A stretch of 42,128 bases of DNA from an uncultured Muribaculaceae bacterium (GCA_910577585.1 CAJTNN010000022.1:1-42128); one strand, 5' to 3'; positions 21,973 through 31,256 are shown, counted from the stretch's first letter. Made by a program: numbers and translations. The notes: generated from the letters alone by a model not told the origin.

Positions 21973-23727
21973 TCACTCCTTTATGTCGAGACGCAGGTTG
22001 AGCTCCTCGAGCTGAGAGTTATCAATCGGCGAGGGTGATTCATTCATCACGTCGCGGCCTGAGTTATTCTTCGGGAATGCGATGACATCGCGGATGGTAT
22101 CGAGTCCGGCAAGAATCGACACGAAGCGGTCGAAGCCCAGAGCCAGACCTCCGTGAGGGGGCGCACCAAACTTGAAGGCATTCATCAAGAAGCCGAACTG
22201 CTCCTGCGCACGCTCCGGAGTGAAGCCGAGAAGCTCAAACATCTCATCCTGCAGCTTGGCATCGTGGATACGTATTGAGCCGCCGCCGAGCTCAGTGCCA
22301 TTGACGATGATATCGTAGGCTGTGGCACGCACATTGCCGGTGTCGGTGTGCAGCAGCGGTATATCTTCGGGGTTGGGCGATGTGAAGGGGTGATGCATCG
22401 CATAGTATCGCTGGGTCTCGTCGTCCCATTCGAAGAGGGGGAAGTCGATCACCCAGAGCGGGGCAAACACATTCTTGTCGCGCAGACCGAGACGGTTGCC
22501 CATCTCCAGGCGCAGCTCGCAGAGCTGCTTGCGGGTCTTCATGGTCTCGCCGGTGAGGATGAGCATCAGGTCGCCGGGCTTGGCATCGGCACGCTCGCCC
22601 CACTCGCGGAGCTGCTCTTCGGTGTAGAATTTGCCTACCGAGCTCTTTACCGAACCATCCTCCTCAAACTTCACCCAGATCATACCCTTGGCGCCTACCT
22701 GCGGACGCTTCACGAAGTCGGTGAGCTGGTCGAGCTGCTTGCGGGTGTAGGATGCACAGCCGGGGGCGCAGATACCCACCACAATCTGTGCGTCGTCGGC
22801 CACACTGAAGCCCTTGCCCTGAGCCAGGTCGGTGAGCTCCACAAACTGCATGCCGAAGCGGATGTCGGGTTTATCCGAACCATAGAGACGCATAGCGTCA
22901 GCCCAAGTCATGCGCGGGAAGGGCTCGGTGAAGTCAATCTCCTTCACATATTTGAAGATATGCTTCACAAGACCCTCAAACATATCGATTACATCCTCCT
23001 GCTCCACGAAGCTCATCTCGCAGTCGATCTGCGTGAACTCCGGCTGACGGTCGGCGCGCAGGTCTTCGTCGCGGAAGCATTTGGCTATCTGGAAGTAACG
23101 GTCGTAGCCGCTCACCATCAGCAGCTGTTTGAAGAGCTGAGGCGACTGCGGCAGGGCATAGAATTCGCCCGGATTCATGCGCGAGGGCACCACGAAGTCG
23201 CGCGCACCCTCCGGTGTAGACTTCACCAGGATCGGGGTCTCGATCTCAAGGAAGCCCTTCGAGTCGAGATAGCGGCGTATCTCGAAGGCCATCTTGTGGC
23301 GGAGCTCAAGATTCTTGCGCACACAGGGGCGGCGCAGGTCGAGATAACGGTATTTCATGCGGAGATCGTCGCCACCATCAGTGTTATCCTCAATGGTGAA
23401 GGGGGGGATTTCGGACTTATTCAGAATCTTTATCTCCTTGGCAAAGATCTCGATGTCGCCGGTGGGGAGCTTCGGGTTTTTCGAAGCGCGCTCCTCGACA
23501 CTACCCTTGATTTCCACCACAAACTCGCGCCCCAGCGAATTGGCCAGGTCACACAGTTCCGGATTCACCTCCTGATTGAAAACTATCTGAGTGATGCCAT
23601 AGCGGTCGCGCAGGTCGATGAATGTCATGCCACCCATTTTGCGCACACGCTGCACCCAGCCGGCGAGTTTGACATCCCGGCCTACATCGGCGAGCCGCAG
23701 TTCGCCGCAGGTTTTGTCTCTAAACAT
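21973..23727 (-). CDS. aspS: Aspartyl-tRNA synthetase
   Basis: 584 residues, normal bacterial size. It charges tRNA-Asp with aspartate. N-terminal OB fold (CGELRLADVGRDVKLAGWVQRVRKMGGMTFIDLRDRYG); class II motifs: FLEIETPILVKSTPEGARDFVVPSR, FRDEDLRADRQPEFTQIDCEMSF (motif 2) and GLALGFDRFVSILAG (motif 3). The GAD insertion domain at ~290-400 marks it as the bacterial type. The start MFRDKTCGEL is typical; the upstream in-frame Met at 23817 would add 30 unlikely residues. First gene of an operon with nif3 and the zinc-ribbon gene. Confidence 0.97.
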   Translation of the reverse strand: MFRDKTCGELRLADVGRDVKLAGWVQRVRKMGGMTFIDLRDRYGITQIVFNQEVNPELCDLANSLGREFVVEIKGSVEERASKNPKLPTGDIEIFAKEIKILNKSEIPPFTIEDNTDGGDDLRMKYRYLDLRRPCVRKNLELRHKMAFEIRRYLDSKGFLEIETPILVKSTPEGARDFVVPSRMNPGEFYALPQSPQLFKQLLMVSGYDRYFQIAKCFRDEDLRADRQPEFTQIDCEMSFVEQEDVIDMFEGLVKHIFKYVKEIDFTEPFPRMTWADAMRLYGSDKPDIRFGMQFVELTDLAQGKGFSVADDAQIVVGICAPGCASYTRKQLDQLTDFVKRPQVGAKGMIWVKFEEDGSVKSSVGKFYTEEQLREWGERADAKPGDLMLILTGETMKTRKQLCELRLEMGNRLGLRDKNVFAPLWVIDFPLFEWDDETQRYYAMHHPFTSPNPEDIPLLHTDTGNVRATAYDIIVNGTELGGGSIRIHDAKLQDEMFELLGFTPERAQEQFGFLMNAFKFGAPPHGGLALGFDRFVSILAGLDTIRDVIAFPKNNSGRDVMNESPSPIDNSQLEELNLRLDIKE

Positions 23728-23888
23728 GTGTATATACAGTATCTCTTCTGTGTTTTGATTAATCAAGTGCACTGCCGGAGCCGACGCCATGCCGACACCT
23801 CCCATTGCGGCCCGCACACCACACCTGACAGGATGCTTCAGTGGCCGCCGGAGTCGAGGGGCGCCGACCCCTCATGTGTTTAAACATA

Positions 23889-23920
23889 CAAAGTTAGCGA
23901 AAATTCCGAAATGCACCAAA
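23889..23920 (-). promoter_or_regulatory. Promoter of the aspS operon
   Basis: On the minus strand: TTTG (23917-23920), a 20-bp spacer and TAACTTTG (23889-23896). The start codon lies about 150 bases downstream. This leader includes the hairpin GAGGGG-TCGGC-GCCCCTC and other GC-rich pairing, but I recognise no T-box or riboswitch. Confidence 0.8.
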
Positions 23921-24050
23921 TTTTTCTTTCCGCCCACCCTCTTTGGGATATAGACCCTGCCCCGCACCCACCTCCCACCTTCGTGCAATCTGCGAAGTGC
24001 GAAGGGGAAGCTCTGACCCACTCACCCGGCACCACGCATAATACACGCAT

Positions 24051-24082
24051 AAAAAAGCGGGCCTCCTGTCAGGAGACCCGCC
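24051..24082 (-). terminator. Terminator of the tRNA-Leu gene
   Basis: Read on the minus strand: GCGGG...CTCCTG paired with CAGGAG...CCCGC and a run of six T, 5 bases after the tRNA CCA end. Confidence 0.85.
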
Positions 24083-24086
24083 CGGG

Positions 24087-24171
24087 TGGTGCGCACGAAG
24101 GGACTCGAACCCCCACGTCGTAAGACACCAGATCCTAAGTCTGGCGCGGCTACCAATTACGCCACGTGCGC
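24087..24171 (-). tRNA. tRNA-Leu (anticodon UAG)
   Basis: Cloverleaf read on the minus strand from 24171: acceptor GCGCACG pairs with CGTGCGC. Anticodon stem CCAGA/TCTGG holds loop CTTAGGA with anticodon TAG. A long variable arm follows, as expected for leucine, and the T-arm has GGGGGTTCGAGTCCC-type sequence. The 3' CCA is encoded (24087-24089). Confidence 0.95.
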
Positions 24172-24230
24172 AGTTGCTGATGCAAAGTTAGTGATTTCTT
24201 CCCGTTCAGTCAAGTCATGGGGAACTTTTC

Positions 24231-24261
24231 TTGTATTTTTAAGCAAAAATTTGTATTTTTG
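24231..24261 (+). promoter_or_regulatory. Promoter of the topoisomerase IV subunit A gene
   Basis: TTG at 24231-24233, a 20-bp spacer and TATTTTTG at 24254-24261, 23 bases before the ATG. Confidence 0.8.
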
Positions 24262-24284
24262 CACTGACTTAAGACCCCTACATC

Positions 24285-27137
24285 ATGTCTGACGATTTCC
24301 TTAAAAACGATTCCACCGACGAGAAACTCCCTCTCGACCACGATAATACGGCCGATGCCGTCAATCCGGCCATGGCCGACATCACTGAAGCCGCTTCCGA
24401 ACTCAGCGCCGCCACACAGGCCGAGGAGGAGTCGCTGGCTGCCTCTGCTCCCGCCGATGCCTACCGCATCCCGGGGCAGGACCACCGCACCGTGCTCTCG
24501 GGCATGTATCGCGACTGGTATCTGGAATATGCCTCTTACGTGATTCTGGAGCGTGCCGTGCCTCATATCGAGGATGGATTGAAACCAGTGCAGCGCCGCA
24601 TATTGCATTCGATGCAGACTCTCGACGACGGCCGACTCACTAAGGTGGCCAACATCGTGGGCAACACCATGCAGTATCACCCGCATGGCGATGCCTCTAT
24701 CGGCGACGCGCTCGTGCAGCTCGGCCAGAAGGACCTGCTGATCGACACCCAGGGTAACTGGGGCAATATCCTCACCGGCGACTCGGCCGCGGCACCTCGA
24801 TATATCGAGGCGCGTCTCTCGGAATTCGCGCTCGAGACGATGTTCTCGCCGGCCATCACCGAATGGATTCCATCCTACGACGGACGCAAAAAGGAGCCTG
24901 TGGCCTTGCCGGCCAAGTTCCCGCTGCTGCTTGCCCAGGGGGTCGAGGGCATAGCGGTGGGTCTGTCGGCCAAGATTCTGCCGCACAACTTCAATGAGAT
25001 TCTTGATGCGGCGGTCGATTACCTCGAGGGGCGCCCCTTCAGACTCCTCCCCGACTTCCAGACCGGCGGACTGCTCGATGCCTCACGATATAACGATGGT
25101 GCCCGCGGAGGCGCCGTCAAGGTGAGAGCCAAAATCGAAAAAATCAATAATAAGACCCTTGCCATCACCGAAGTGCCGTTTGGCAAGACCACCCCGACGC
25201 TGATTGCCTCGATTCTGAAGGCGATGGAGAAGGGGAAGATCAAAGTGCGCAAGGTCGACGACAATACCTCGGCCACAGCCGAAGTGCTCGTGCATCTGGC
25301 GCCGGGCACATCGTCAGACAAGGCCATCGACGCTCTCTACGCATTCACCGATTGCGAGGTGAGCATCTCGCCATGCTGCTGCGTGATCGTCGACAAGAAG
25401 CCCCACTTCCTCACCGTCAGCGACCTGCTGCGCTTCAGTGTCGACCACACGCGGCATCTGCTGCATGAGGAGCTGCGCATCAAACTCGATGAGAACCGCG
25501 AGACAATGCTCTTCGCATCGCTCGAAAAGATATTTATCGAGGAGCGCATGTATAAGGACCGCCGGCTCGAGACGGCCCCCGACATGGAGGCGGCCGTAGA
25601 CCGTATCGACGAACTGATGGAGCCCTTCAAGCCCTCATTCTACCGTCCTCTGACCCGCGACGACATCATGCGACTCTGGGAAATCAAGATGGGGCGCATC
25701 CTGAAATTCAATTCCGAAAAGGCCGATGAGCGCATCTCGCGCCTCCAGGCTGAGATTGAGCGCATCGGCTATGATATGGAGCATATCGTGGAGTACACCA
25801 TCAAGTGGTATCGCCACCTGAAGGAGAAGTATGGCGAGCGCTATCCGCGCCGCACCACGATACGCGGCTTTGACTCTATCGAGGCCACTAAGGTGGCCGA
25901 GGCCAACAAGCGCCTCCTCTTCGACCGCGAGGGGAACTTCGTGGGCATCGGTCTGAAGGATGGCGAGTTCCAGTTCAACTGCTCTGACATCGATGATATA
26001 CTCATTATATACCGCGACGGCACCTATAAGATTATAAAGGTGCAGGACAAGGTGTTTATCGGCAAGAAGGGCACGAAGGTGCGCCACATAGGTCTCTTCA
26101 AGAAGGATGACCGCCGCACTGTCTACAATGTCATTTACCGCAACGGCCGACCGGTGCCCGGTCCCAACGGCTACCCTTCGGGTGGATACTACTATAAGAA
26201 GCGCTTCGTAATCACGGGCCTTACGCGCGAGAAGGAGTATGATATCACCAAAGGATTGCCCGGTTCGCGCATCGAGTATCTCACCGTCAATCCGAATGGT
26301 GAGGCTGAGGTGGTGAAGGTCACTCTCACCGGCGAACCGAATGAGTCTGGCCGCGGTCCGCGCAACCGCGAGCTGATGGTAGACTTTGCCGAACTCGCCC
26401 TCAAGGGGAAGGAGTCGCTCGGAAATCTCGTCACCAAATATGCCGTGAAGTCAATCTCGCTCGAGAAGCGCGGCGGTTCTACGCTGGGTGGCCGCGAGGT
26501 ATGGTTTGACCGCGATGTGCTGCGTCTGAACTATGATGGCCGCGGCGAGAGTCTCGGCGTATTCCAGGGTGACGATCTCGTGCTGGTCATCACACGCGAC
26601 GGCGAGTTCTACACCACAAGCTATGCCGACTCAAATCATTACGACGACAATATTCTGCGCATCGAGAAGTTCGACCCGCATAAGGTGTGGACAGCGGCTC
26701 TCTACGATGCCACACTCGGCAACCCCTATCTGAAACGCTTCTGCTTCGAGCCCTCTGCACGCCCGCAGCGTTATGTGGGCAGCGATGAGCGCTCGCAGTT
26801 GCTGCTGCTGACCGACACCCCCTTCCCGCGACTGGAGGTGCGCTTCGGCGGCAACGATGCGGTGCGCCCGGCACTTGAGATTGATGCCGAGGAGTTTATC
26901 GCAGCCAAGAGCTTCAAGGCCAAGGGTAAACGCATCACCACTTTCCGCCTGGAGTCGGTGGTGGAGCTTGAGCCCACCCGCTTCCCGGAGCCTCCGGCCG
27001 AGCCGCAGGAGGATACTCCGGACTCTTCTGAAGATGAGGCGGAAGAGGCGTCGCAAGGTCTGAATCCGGTGGTGGTGCAGGGTGATCTCTTCGATTTCGA
27101 CAACACGGGGGGAGCCGATGCCGAACCACAATCATAA
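24285..27137 (+). CDS. parC: DNA topoisomerase IV subunit A
   Basis: 950 residues. A type IIA topoisomerase A subunit; with ParE it would unlink sister chromosomes. An acidic, Ala-rich N-terminal extension of ~55 residues is followed by the WHD breakage domain: YLEYASYVILERAVPHIEDGLKPVQRRILHSM, YHPHGDASIGDALVQLG, and the catalytic Tyr173 in AAPRYIEARLSEFA. The tower and coiled coil come next, then C-terminal beta-pinwheel repeats (~550-890) and an acidic tail. Identity as ParC rather than GyrA rests on the divergent pinwheel (no clear GyrA box) and on Bacteroidetes relatives. The residue matching GyrA Ser83 is Ala136 (HPHGDA), which I believe is usual in this branch. parE is not in the window. 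The next gene starts close to its stop. Confidence 0.92.
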   Translation: MSDDFLKNDSTDEKLPLDHDNTADAVNPAMADITEAASELSAATQAEEESLAASAPADAYRIPGQDHRTVLSGMYRDWYLEYASYVILERAVPHIEDGLKPVQRRILHSMQTLDDGRLTKVANIVGNTMQYHPHGDASIGDALVQLGQKDLLIDTQGNWGNILTGDSAAAPRYIEARLSEFALETMFSPAITEWIPSYDGRKKEPVALPAKFPLLLAQGVEGIAVGLSAKILPHNFNEILDAAVDYLEGRPFRLLPDFQTGGLLDASRYNDGARGGAVKVRAKIEKINNKTLAITEVPFGKTTPTLIASILKAMEKGKIKVRKVDDNTSATAEVLVHLAPGTSSDKAIDALYAFTDCEVSISPCCCVIVDKKPHFLTVSDLLRFSVDHTRHLLHEELRIKLDENRETMLFASLEKIFIEERMYKDRRLETAPDMEAAVDRIDELMEPFKPSFYRPLTRDDIMRLWEIKMGRILKFNSEKADERISRLQAEIERIGYDMEHIVEYTIKWYRHLKEKYGERYPRRTTIRGFDSIEATKVAEANKRLLFDREGNFVGIGLKDGEFQFNCSDIDDILIIYRDGTYKIIKVQDKVFIGKKGTKVRHIGLFKKDDRRTVYNVIYRNGRPVPGPNGYPSGGYYYKKRFVITGLTREKEYDITKGLPGSRIEYLTVNPNGEAEVVKVTLTGEPNESGRGPRNRELMVDFAELALKGKESLGNLVTKYAVKSISLEKRGGSTLGGREVWFDRDVLRLNYDGRGESLGVFQGDDLVLVITRDGEFYTTSYADSNHYDDNILRIEKFDPHKVWTAALYDATLGNPYLKRFCFEPSARPQRYVGSDERSQLLLLTDTPFPRLEVRFGGNDAVRPALEIDAEEFIAAKSFKAKGKRITTFRLESVVELEPTRFPEPPAEPQEDTPDSSEDEAEEASQGLNPVVVQGDLFDFDNTGGADAEPQS

Positions 27138-27147
27138 GCCGATGCCG

Positions 27148-28017
27148 ATGAAAAAGATTCTCACACTATTCCTCTCTCTGCTATGCATCTCTGTAAGCCT
27201 CCGGGCCAATGACCTGGCCGTAGATGCCCCCAGGCGGTCAGCGATTCCTGCAGCTACTGAATTCCGTCCGCGCCCCGTCACCGGCGTCTATGCTCTTGAG
27301 ATAGGGCGCCGAATGGTGGTGTCGCGTTATCTGGCACCGGTGGAGTATGCCGGCACAGAGTATGCCGTGGCCGGAGCCTGGTGGAAGGCTATGCCCTTCG
27401 CTCCAGAGCGCGCCATGATGCAGTTCGACACCCGCATATCGGGAGCCACGACCCTGCTCAATCCCCGCAAGAATACTTCGATGCAGGGGCTGGATGTGGA
27501 GTTTGACTGGAATATGCGCGCGTGGTGGCAGCTGCCGCAGGGATTCCGGGTGTCGGTAGGTGGCGGCATGGAGCTCGACGCCGGCGTGCTGGCGCTGCTG
27601 AAGAACAGCAATAATCCGGCAAGTGTCAATGTAGCTGCATCGCTCGGCGCAGCTGCCTCGGCGAGCTGGACCCACCGCTTCGGCCGATTGCCGGTGAGGG
27701 CTGATATTTATCTTCGCGCTCCGCTGCTCGGAGCTTTCTACATGCCGGGCTACGGCGAGACTTATTATGAGATGCTGGTGGGCAACCACTCGGGGCTTGT
27801 GCACTGCGGCTGGCCCGGCAATCACCGCAAACTCGACATGCACCTCACAATCCGCCTCGATTTCGGCCGCACAGCCATGGAGGTGGGTTACCGCTATCAC
27901 TTTCAGCGCACACAGGCCAACAATCTTGTGCAGCGCACCCTCAGCAACTCTTTCACAATAGGTGTCATTCCGGGGGGCCTGGGCATGAAACGCCGCTCGA
28001 TACAGATCCGGCCGTAA
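27148..28017 (+). CDS. DUF3316 exported protein
   Basis: 289 residues from the ATG at 27148, placed before the signal peptide MKKILTLFLSLLCISVSLRA; an in-frame ATG at 27118 overlapping parC is possible. The mature part shows the DUF3316 pattern: VTGVYALEIGRR...YLAPVEYAGTEY, NPRKNTSMQGLDVEF, GAFYMPGYGETYYEMLVGNHSGLVH and GRTAMEVGYRYHF. Aromatic beta strands suggest an outer-membrane barrel-like protein. The family occurs in Bacteroidetes and its function is unknown. It is followed 88 bases later by an S41 peptidase lipoprotein, a pairing I recall from related genomes. Confidence 0.8.
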   Translation: MKKILTLFLSLLCISVSLRANDLAVDAPRRSAIPAATEFRPRPVTGVYALEIGRRMVVSRYLAPVEYAGTEYAVAGAWWKAMPFAPERAMMQFDTRISGATTLLNPRKNTSMQGLDVEFDWNMRAWWQLPQGFRVSVGGGMELDAGVLALLKNSNNPASVNVAASLGAAASASWTHRFGRLPVRADIYLRAPLLGAFYMPGYGETYYEMLVGNHSGLVHCGWPGNHRKLDMHLTIRLDFGRTAMEVGYRYHFQRTQANNLVQRTLSNSFTIGVIPGGLGMKRRSIQIRP

Positions 28018-28105
28018 GCCGTGCGCGCCTCCTCCTTTGCGATTCTATCCCTCACCGGTGTGACTATATACCACCCGGGAGTCCACCCTATTCATCCTAC
28101 CCTTT

Positions 28106-29194
28106 ATGATGACTCTTTTCAATAACTACATATACCGCCATGCAGCCTCACTGCTGTTTCCAGCTGTGCTCGCGATACTGGCCGTAATCGCCCCGGCCTG
28201 TTCTGACGACATATCTTATCCCGACGACCACCTCGGAAACTTCGACGCACTCACAGAGATTATCGACACCCGCTACTGCTTCCTCGAGGAGAAGGGGATC
28301 GACTGGAATGAGGTGAGCAAACGCTATCGAGCCCAGATTACAGATGAGACCACCGAATTCGAACTCTTCATGATCTGCGCCGCCATGCTCGACGAATTGA
28401 AGGATGGCCACGTCAACCTCACATCGCGCTTCACCACAAGCTACTACCGCAAATGGTGGACCGACTATCCGCAGGATTTCGACCTTCGCACCATTCAGGA
28501 GGACTACCTGCACTTCAACTATCTCTCCACTTCGGGCATGATATATTACGTGTTGCCCGAGAATATAGGCTACATATATTATCCGTCGTTCTCTTCAGGC
28601 ATCTCCGAGCTGGCACTCGACTATGTGCTGGCCCTGCTCAGCGACACCGACTCGCTCATAATCGATATCCGCGACAACGGAGGGGGCCTGCTCACAAATA
28701 TTGACATACTCGTGGGCCGACTTATCGACCATGAGATTCCGGGTGGATCAATATGCCATAAGACCGGCCCCGGCCATGATGAATTCTCCAAGCCATATCC
28801 CTTCACCTACAAGCCGGCCGAATCCTTCCGCATCAGCTATCTCGGCAAACCGGTGGTGCTTCTCACCAACCGCTCCTGCTACAGCGCCGCCAACGCCTTC
28901 ACCGCTGTGATGAAGAGTCTGCCCAACGTGACAGTCATTGGCGCACGCACCGGAGGCGGAGGCGGACTCCCCTGGACCTCCGAACTCCCCAACGGCTGGA
29001 GCGTGCGCTTCTCGGCATCGCCGCTCTACGGACCCGATGGCGAGCCTACCGAATTCGGCATCGACCCCACACCCGGCTTCGAATGCCACTCCCCCGCCGA
29101 AGAACTGGCCGAAGGCAAGGATGCTATCCTCGACCGCGCCATGGAGTATCTCAACGCTATCGCTCCACCTCACGACGCCGATGAAGGCGACTGA
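28106..29194 (+). CDS. S41-family (C-terminal processing-like) peptidase lipoprotein
   Basis: 362 residues. The hydrophobic N-terminus ends at IAPAC (Cys32), a lipoprotein cleavage site followed by acidic SDD. The N-terminal helical part (~40-105) ends in DELKDGHVNL, typical of TSP/S41 proteins. No PDZ domain is obvious. The catalytic core includes IGYIYYPSF, SLIIDIRDNGGGLLTNI (~175-190) and the nucleophile in NRSCYSAANAFTAVMKSL, followed by RTGGGGGLPW and ITD-like strands. It likely cleaves peptides in the periplasm or at the surface. Terminator at 29220-29261 ends the unit that starts at parC. Confidence 0.9.
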   Translation: MMTLFNNYIYRHAASLLFPAVLAILAVIAPACSDDISYPDDHLGNFDALTEIIDTRYCFLEEKGIDWNEVSKRYRAQITDETTEFELFMICAAMLDELKDGHVNLTSRFTTSYYRKWWTDYPQDFDLRTIQEDYLHFNYLSTSGMIYYVLPENIGYIYYPSFSSGISELALDYVLALLSDTDSLIIDIRDNGGGLLTNIDILVGRLIDHEIPGGSICHKTGPGHDEFSKPYPFTYKPAESFRISYLGKPVVLLTNRSCYSAANAFTAVMKSLPNVTVIGARTGGGGGLPWTSELPNGWSVRFSASPLYGPDGEPTEFGIDPTPGFECHSPAEELAEGKDAILDRAMEYLNAIAPPHDADEGD

Positions 29195-29219
29195 ACGAAT
29201 CACCATCTCTCCTCAATAG

Positions 29220-29268
29220 AATTGCCTCAGCGTTGCATTATGTCGCAGCGCTGAGGCAATTAGATTTT
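29220..29268 (+). terminator. Terminator after the S41 peptidase gene
   Basis: AATTGCCTCAGCG pairs with CGCTGAGGCAATT (29220-29261), followed by AGATTTTC. The minus-strand gene at 29319 converges on it. Confidence 0.85.
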
Positions 29269-29318
29269 CTGACTCACTGTACAGCCGTGGCTACCGCCAC
29301 ATGCTGCTGCCTCAAGCA

Positions 29319-29555
29319 TCACTCGGATGCATATGAGAGCACTGTGGGCGACTCTACATCCACACCATATTCACGCGCAAACTTCAGAATCGCACGCGCC
29401 AGTTTCGGCTTCAGTTCATCGGGACAGTAGCGGAAGTAGGCCTCGGCGGCACGCACATGGGCGGCGTCAGGCATCGGATATTCGCGGCGCTCGGGCAGAC
29501 CGTAGACTGAATCCGGAAGTTCGCGGCGCTCGGCGCTATCTAATACGTCATTCAT
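29319..29555 (-). CDS. Small DUF6582-like protein
   Basis: 78 residues, cytosolic. The pattern LPDSVYGLPERREYPMPDAAHVRAAEAYFRYC, then LARAILKFAREYGV, matches the short domain seen as DUF6582 and in phage capsid-protease regions, where it reads LPDS..., R.....D..HV..A...F. The role is unknown; stand-alone host copies are common. A good Shine-Dalgarno AAGGAG sits 8 bases before the ATG, unusual for this genome. Confidence 0.65.
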   Translation of the reverse strand: MNDVLDSAERRELPDSVYGLPERREYPMPDAAHVRAAEAYFRYCPDELKPKLARAILKFAREYGVDVESPTVLSYASE

Positions 29556-29961
29556 AATTTTTCTCCTTATTTATAATTTGATACTTTCCGACTCCGGGCA
29601 AGCACAGTAATGCCCAGTGCCGGTTTTAAATCATAACACCCGCGGAAGCCACATTGTGAGAGACGCCAACCATTTTTAACACTCCCCCCTCACCGGCATT
29701 CTCTTCACACCTCACTTCACACCACTCTGCATTCCGGACGAAACTGCTTGACTTTTTCACGAAGCCTTTTAAATATCTTGGTTCCAAACCCACCGACTGT
29801 TAATATTTATAAAATTTTTCCGCCCTCATTTTGAACCATTCATTCTATATTCAATGTTATATAGGATAGACACACGTCGCTGAGCATCTCCGGTAGATGG
29901 ACACCACTCCTACAGAATATCGTGATGCTTACCACCTTTTTTAACCTTAGACCCGCATACC
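29556..29961. other. Intergenic region between divergent genes
   Basis: About 400 bases with no gene recognised. No clear TAnnTTTG promoter found on either strand, although both flanking genes need one. Confidence 0.4.
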
Positions 29962-30570
29962 ATGTATGATTCAGATATCATAAGCGGCATCCGCACCGCA
30001 CTGGCTCCGCTGGGGTGCAACATCACCCTGCGCGTCATATCAAATCCGCTTACACCCTTGGGCCTCTCGATGATAGAATGCGTGGAGGATATCGCCGGTT
30101 GCAACAAGCATCTGGCCGTAATACTCGAATCCTCTGAAGTGAAGAATGAAATCCGCATCATGCGTGATTCGCTCCCCACAGGCATCACGTTCCGCTGCGC
30201 CCCGACGGGCAATTTCCTGGCTCCATTTCTGCAGGCGCTGCTCAATGCAGCCGGCGAAGGTCTCATTCTCGACGAGGGGCTGCTTAAGGAGGCGGCGGCC
30301 ATCAGCGGTCCGAAACACCTGCATACATGCGTAGGGGCCCGCAACGCTGCCGGACCAAGAATCGTGCAGATTATCGATGAGATAACCCTCTCGAATCCGA
30401 TGATCACCAACACCGTGGTCGAGGCCTCGGAACTGATGAAGTGCAGCTGCCTCCACACGGCGAAGGGCAACGCAAGCCATGCCGAACCGATTGTGGCGCT
30501 CGACAACCGAGTGATATGCGACGGTTGCGAATCAGCTGCCGACCTTATCCGGATTCTGCAAAGCTGCTGA
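29962..30570 (+). CDS. Stand-alone AhpF N-terminal-like protein lacking the CxxC
   Basis: 202 residues. It aligns by eye along the N-terminal double-thioredoxin domain of alkyl hydroperoxide reductase AhpF: start YDSDIISGIRTALAPLGCNITL; TGITFRCAPTGNFLAPFLQALL in place of the AhpF RFAG.P.GHEF.S....ALL block (~76-92); then GPRIVQIIDEITLSNPMITNTVVEA in place of CPDVVQALN...LNPRI.H..ID. The redox CxxC falls at N.AG, so both cysteines are lost. It has no AhpF reductase domain and no AhpC neighbour. Other Cys occur near the C-terminus (CSC, CDGC) and could act differently. I rate the fold assignment moderate. Confidence 0.45.
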   Translation: MYDSDIISGIRTALAPLGCNITLRVISNPLTPLGLSMIECVEDIAGCNKHLAVILESSEVKNEIRIMRDSLPTGITFRCAPTGNFLAPFLQALLNAAGEGLILDEGLLKEAAAISGPKHLHTCVGARNAAGPRIVQIIDEITLSNPMITNTVVEASELMKCSCLHTAKGNASHAEPIVALDNRVICDGCESAADLIRILQSC

Positions 30571-30633
30571 GTTGAAAGATTCTACCGGAAACATTCACCC
30601 GGAAAGATTCTCCTCCGGCTCAATAAAAAATTT

Positions 30634-30684
30634 ACCGCCGCCTGAAGTGTAGGATATCACACTCTCAGACGGCGGCGGTTTTTC
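30634..30684. terminator. Bidirectional terminator
   Basis: CCGCCGCC...AGTGT pairs with ACACT...GGCGGCGG, with TTTTT on plus and an A-run (30624-30629) that gives a T-run on minus. It sits between convergent genes. Confidence 0.85.
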
Positions 30685-30711
30685 ATAATAAGGGATTTAA
30701 AAAACAGAGGA

Positions 30712-30933
30712 TTAGCCTTTCAGCTTATCAGCGAAATCGCTGAGTTTGTCGGCACCCTTCTCAAGGGCCTCGGCTGCCTGAGTCTTCAGTTTATCGGTGA
30801 TTCCACCGGCCTGACCTTTGACTTTGTCAACCACATCGCCAACTTTATCCTTGGCCTCATCCATCACATTGCCTCCGATTCCGGAAGCCTTTGCCGACAG
30901 CTCTTCAGCCATCTTTTTCGGGTCGATGTCCAT
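30712..30933 (-). CDS. Small amphipathic-repeat protein (LEA-like)
   Basis: 73 residues from MDIDPKKMAEELSAK; an upstream in-frame Met at 31020 would add a stretch of unlike composition. It is rich in Lys, Asp, Ala and Gly with repeating 11-residue-type helices: EAKDKVGDVVDKVKGQAGG, ITDKLKTQAAEALEKGADK, LSDFADKLKG. There is no Cys, signal peptide or membrane segment. It resembles LEA-like/CsbD-like stress proteins and some short antitoxins only in composition. Function unknown; no toxin partner is adjacent. Confidence 0.7.
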   Translation of the reverse strand: MDIDPKKMAEELSAKASGIGGNVMDEAKDKVGDVVDKVKGQAGGITDKLKTQAAEALEKGADKLSDFADKLKG

Positions 30934-31169
30934 AGTATTAAAATTAAGAATTAGAAAATTGATAAGCTCAATCCTATCACGCAGCGCATCAATCGCTATC
31001 GGATAGCAATAAGATAACAAGTATTACGACAATTTTGTTTTCATGCATCGAAGCGTTAAATCGAAAAAAAATTCCCGCCATATGTGGCGAATGTCAGAAA
31101 AAGTTATTAAATTTGCAACATCAATCCATGAGCGGCCGGCCCCATGCCATAAGCCTCTCAATCAGAAAT

Positions 31170-31245
31170 GCGATAATAGCTCAGTTGGTAGAGCATTGGC
31201 TTCCCAAGCCGAGGGTCGCGGGTTCGAGTCCCGTTTATCGCTCCA
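31170..31245 (+). tRNA. tRNA-Gly (anticodon CCC)
   Basis: Acceptor GCGATAA pairs with TTATCGC. D-arm GCTC...GAGC; anticodon stem TTGGC/GCCGA with loop TTCCCAA (anticodon CCC); T-arm GCGGGTTCGAGTCCCGT. The discriminator T and encoded CCA (31243-31245) follow. Confidence 0.95.
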
Positions 31246-31256
31246 GATCAATACCC

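Noticed and set aside
23728..23817. Longer aspS start at 23817
   Set aside because: Adds 30 residues unlike any AspRS; MFRDKTCGEL is the normal start.
22348..23883. 511-codon plus-strand frame opposite aspS
   Set aside because: Antisense shadow of a GC-rich gene; aspS motifs are unmistakable on the minus strand.
24655..24720. Quinolone-resistance mutation in parC (Ala at the Ser83-equivalent)
   Set aside because: I believe HPHGDAS is the ordinary sequence in Bacteroidetes ParC, so it cannot be called a mutation from this sequence alone.
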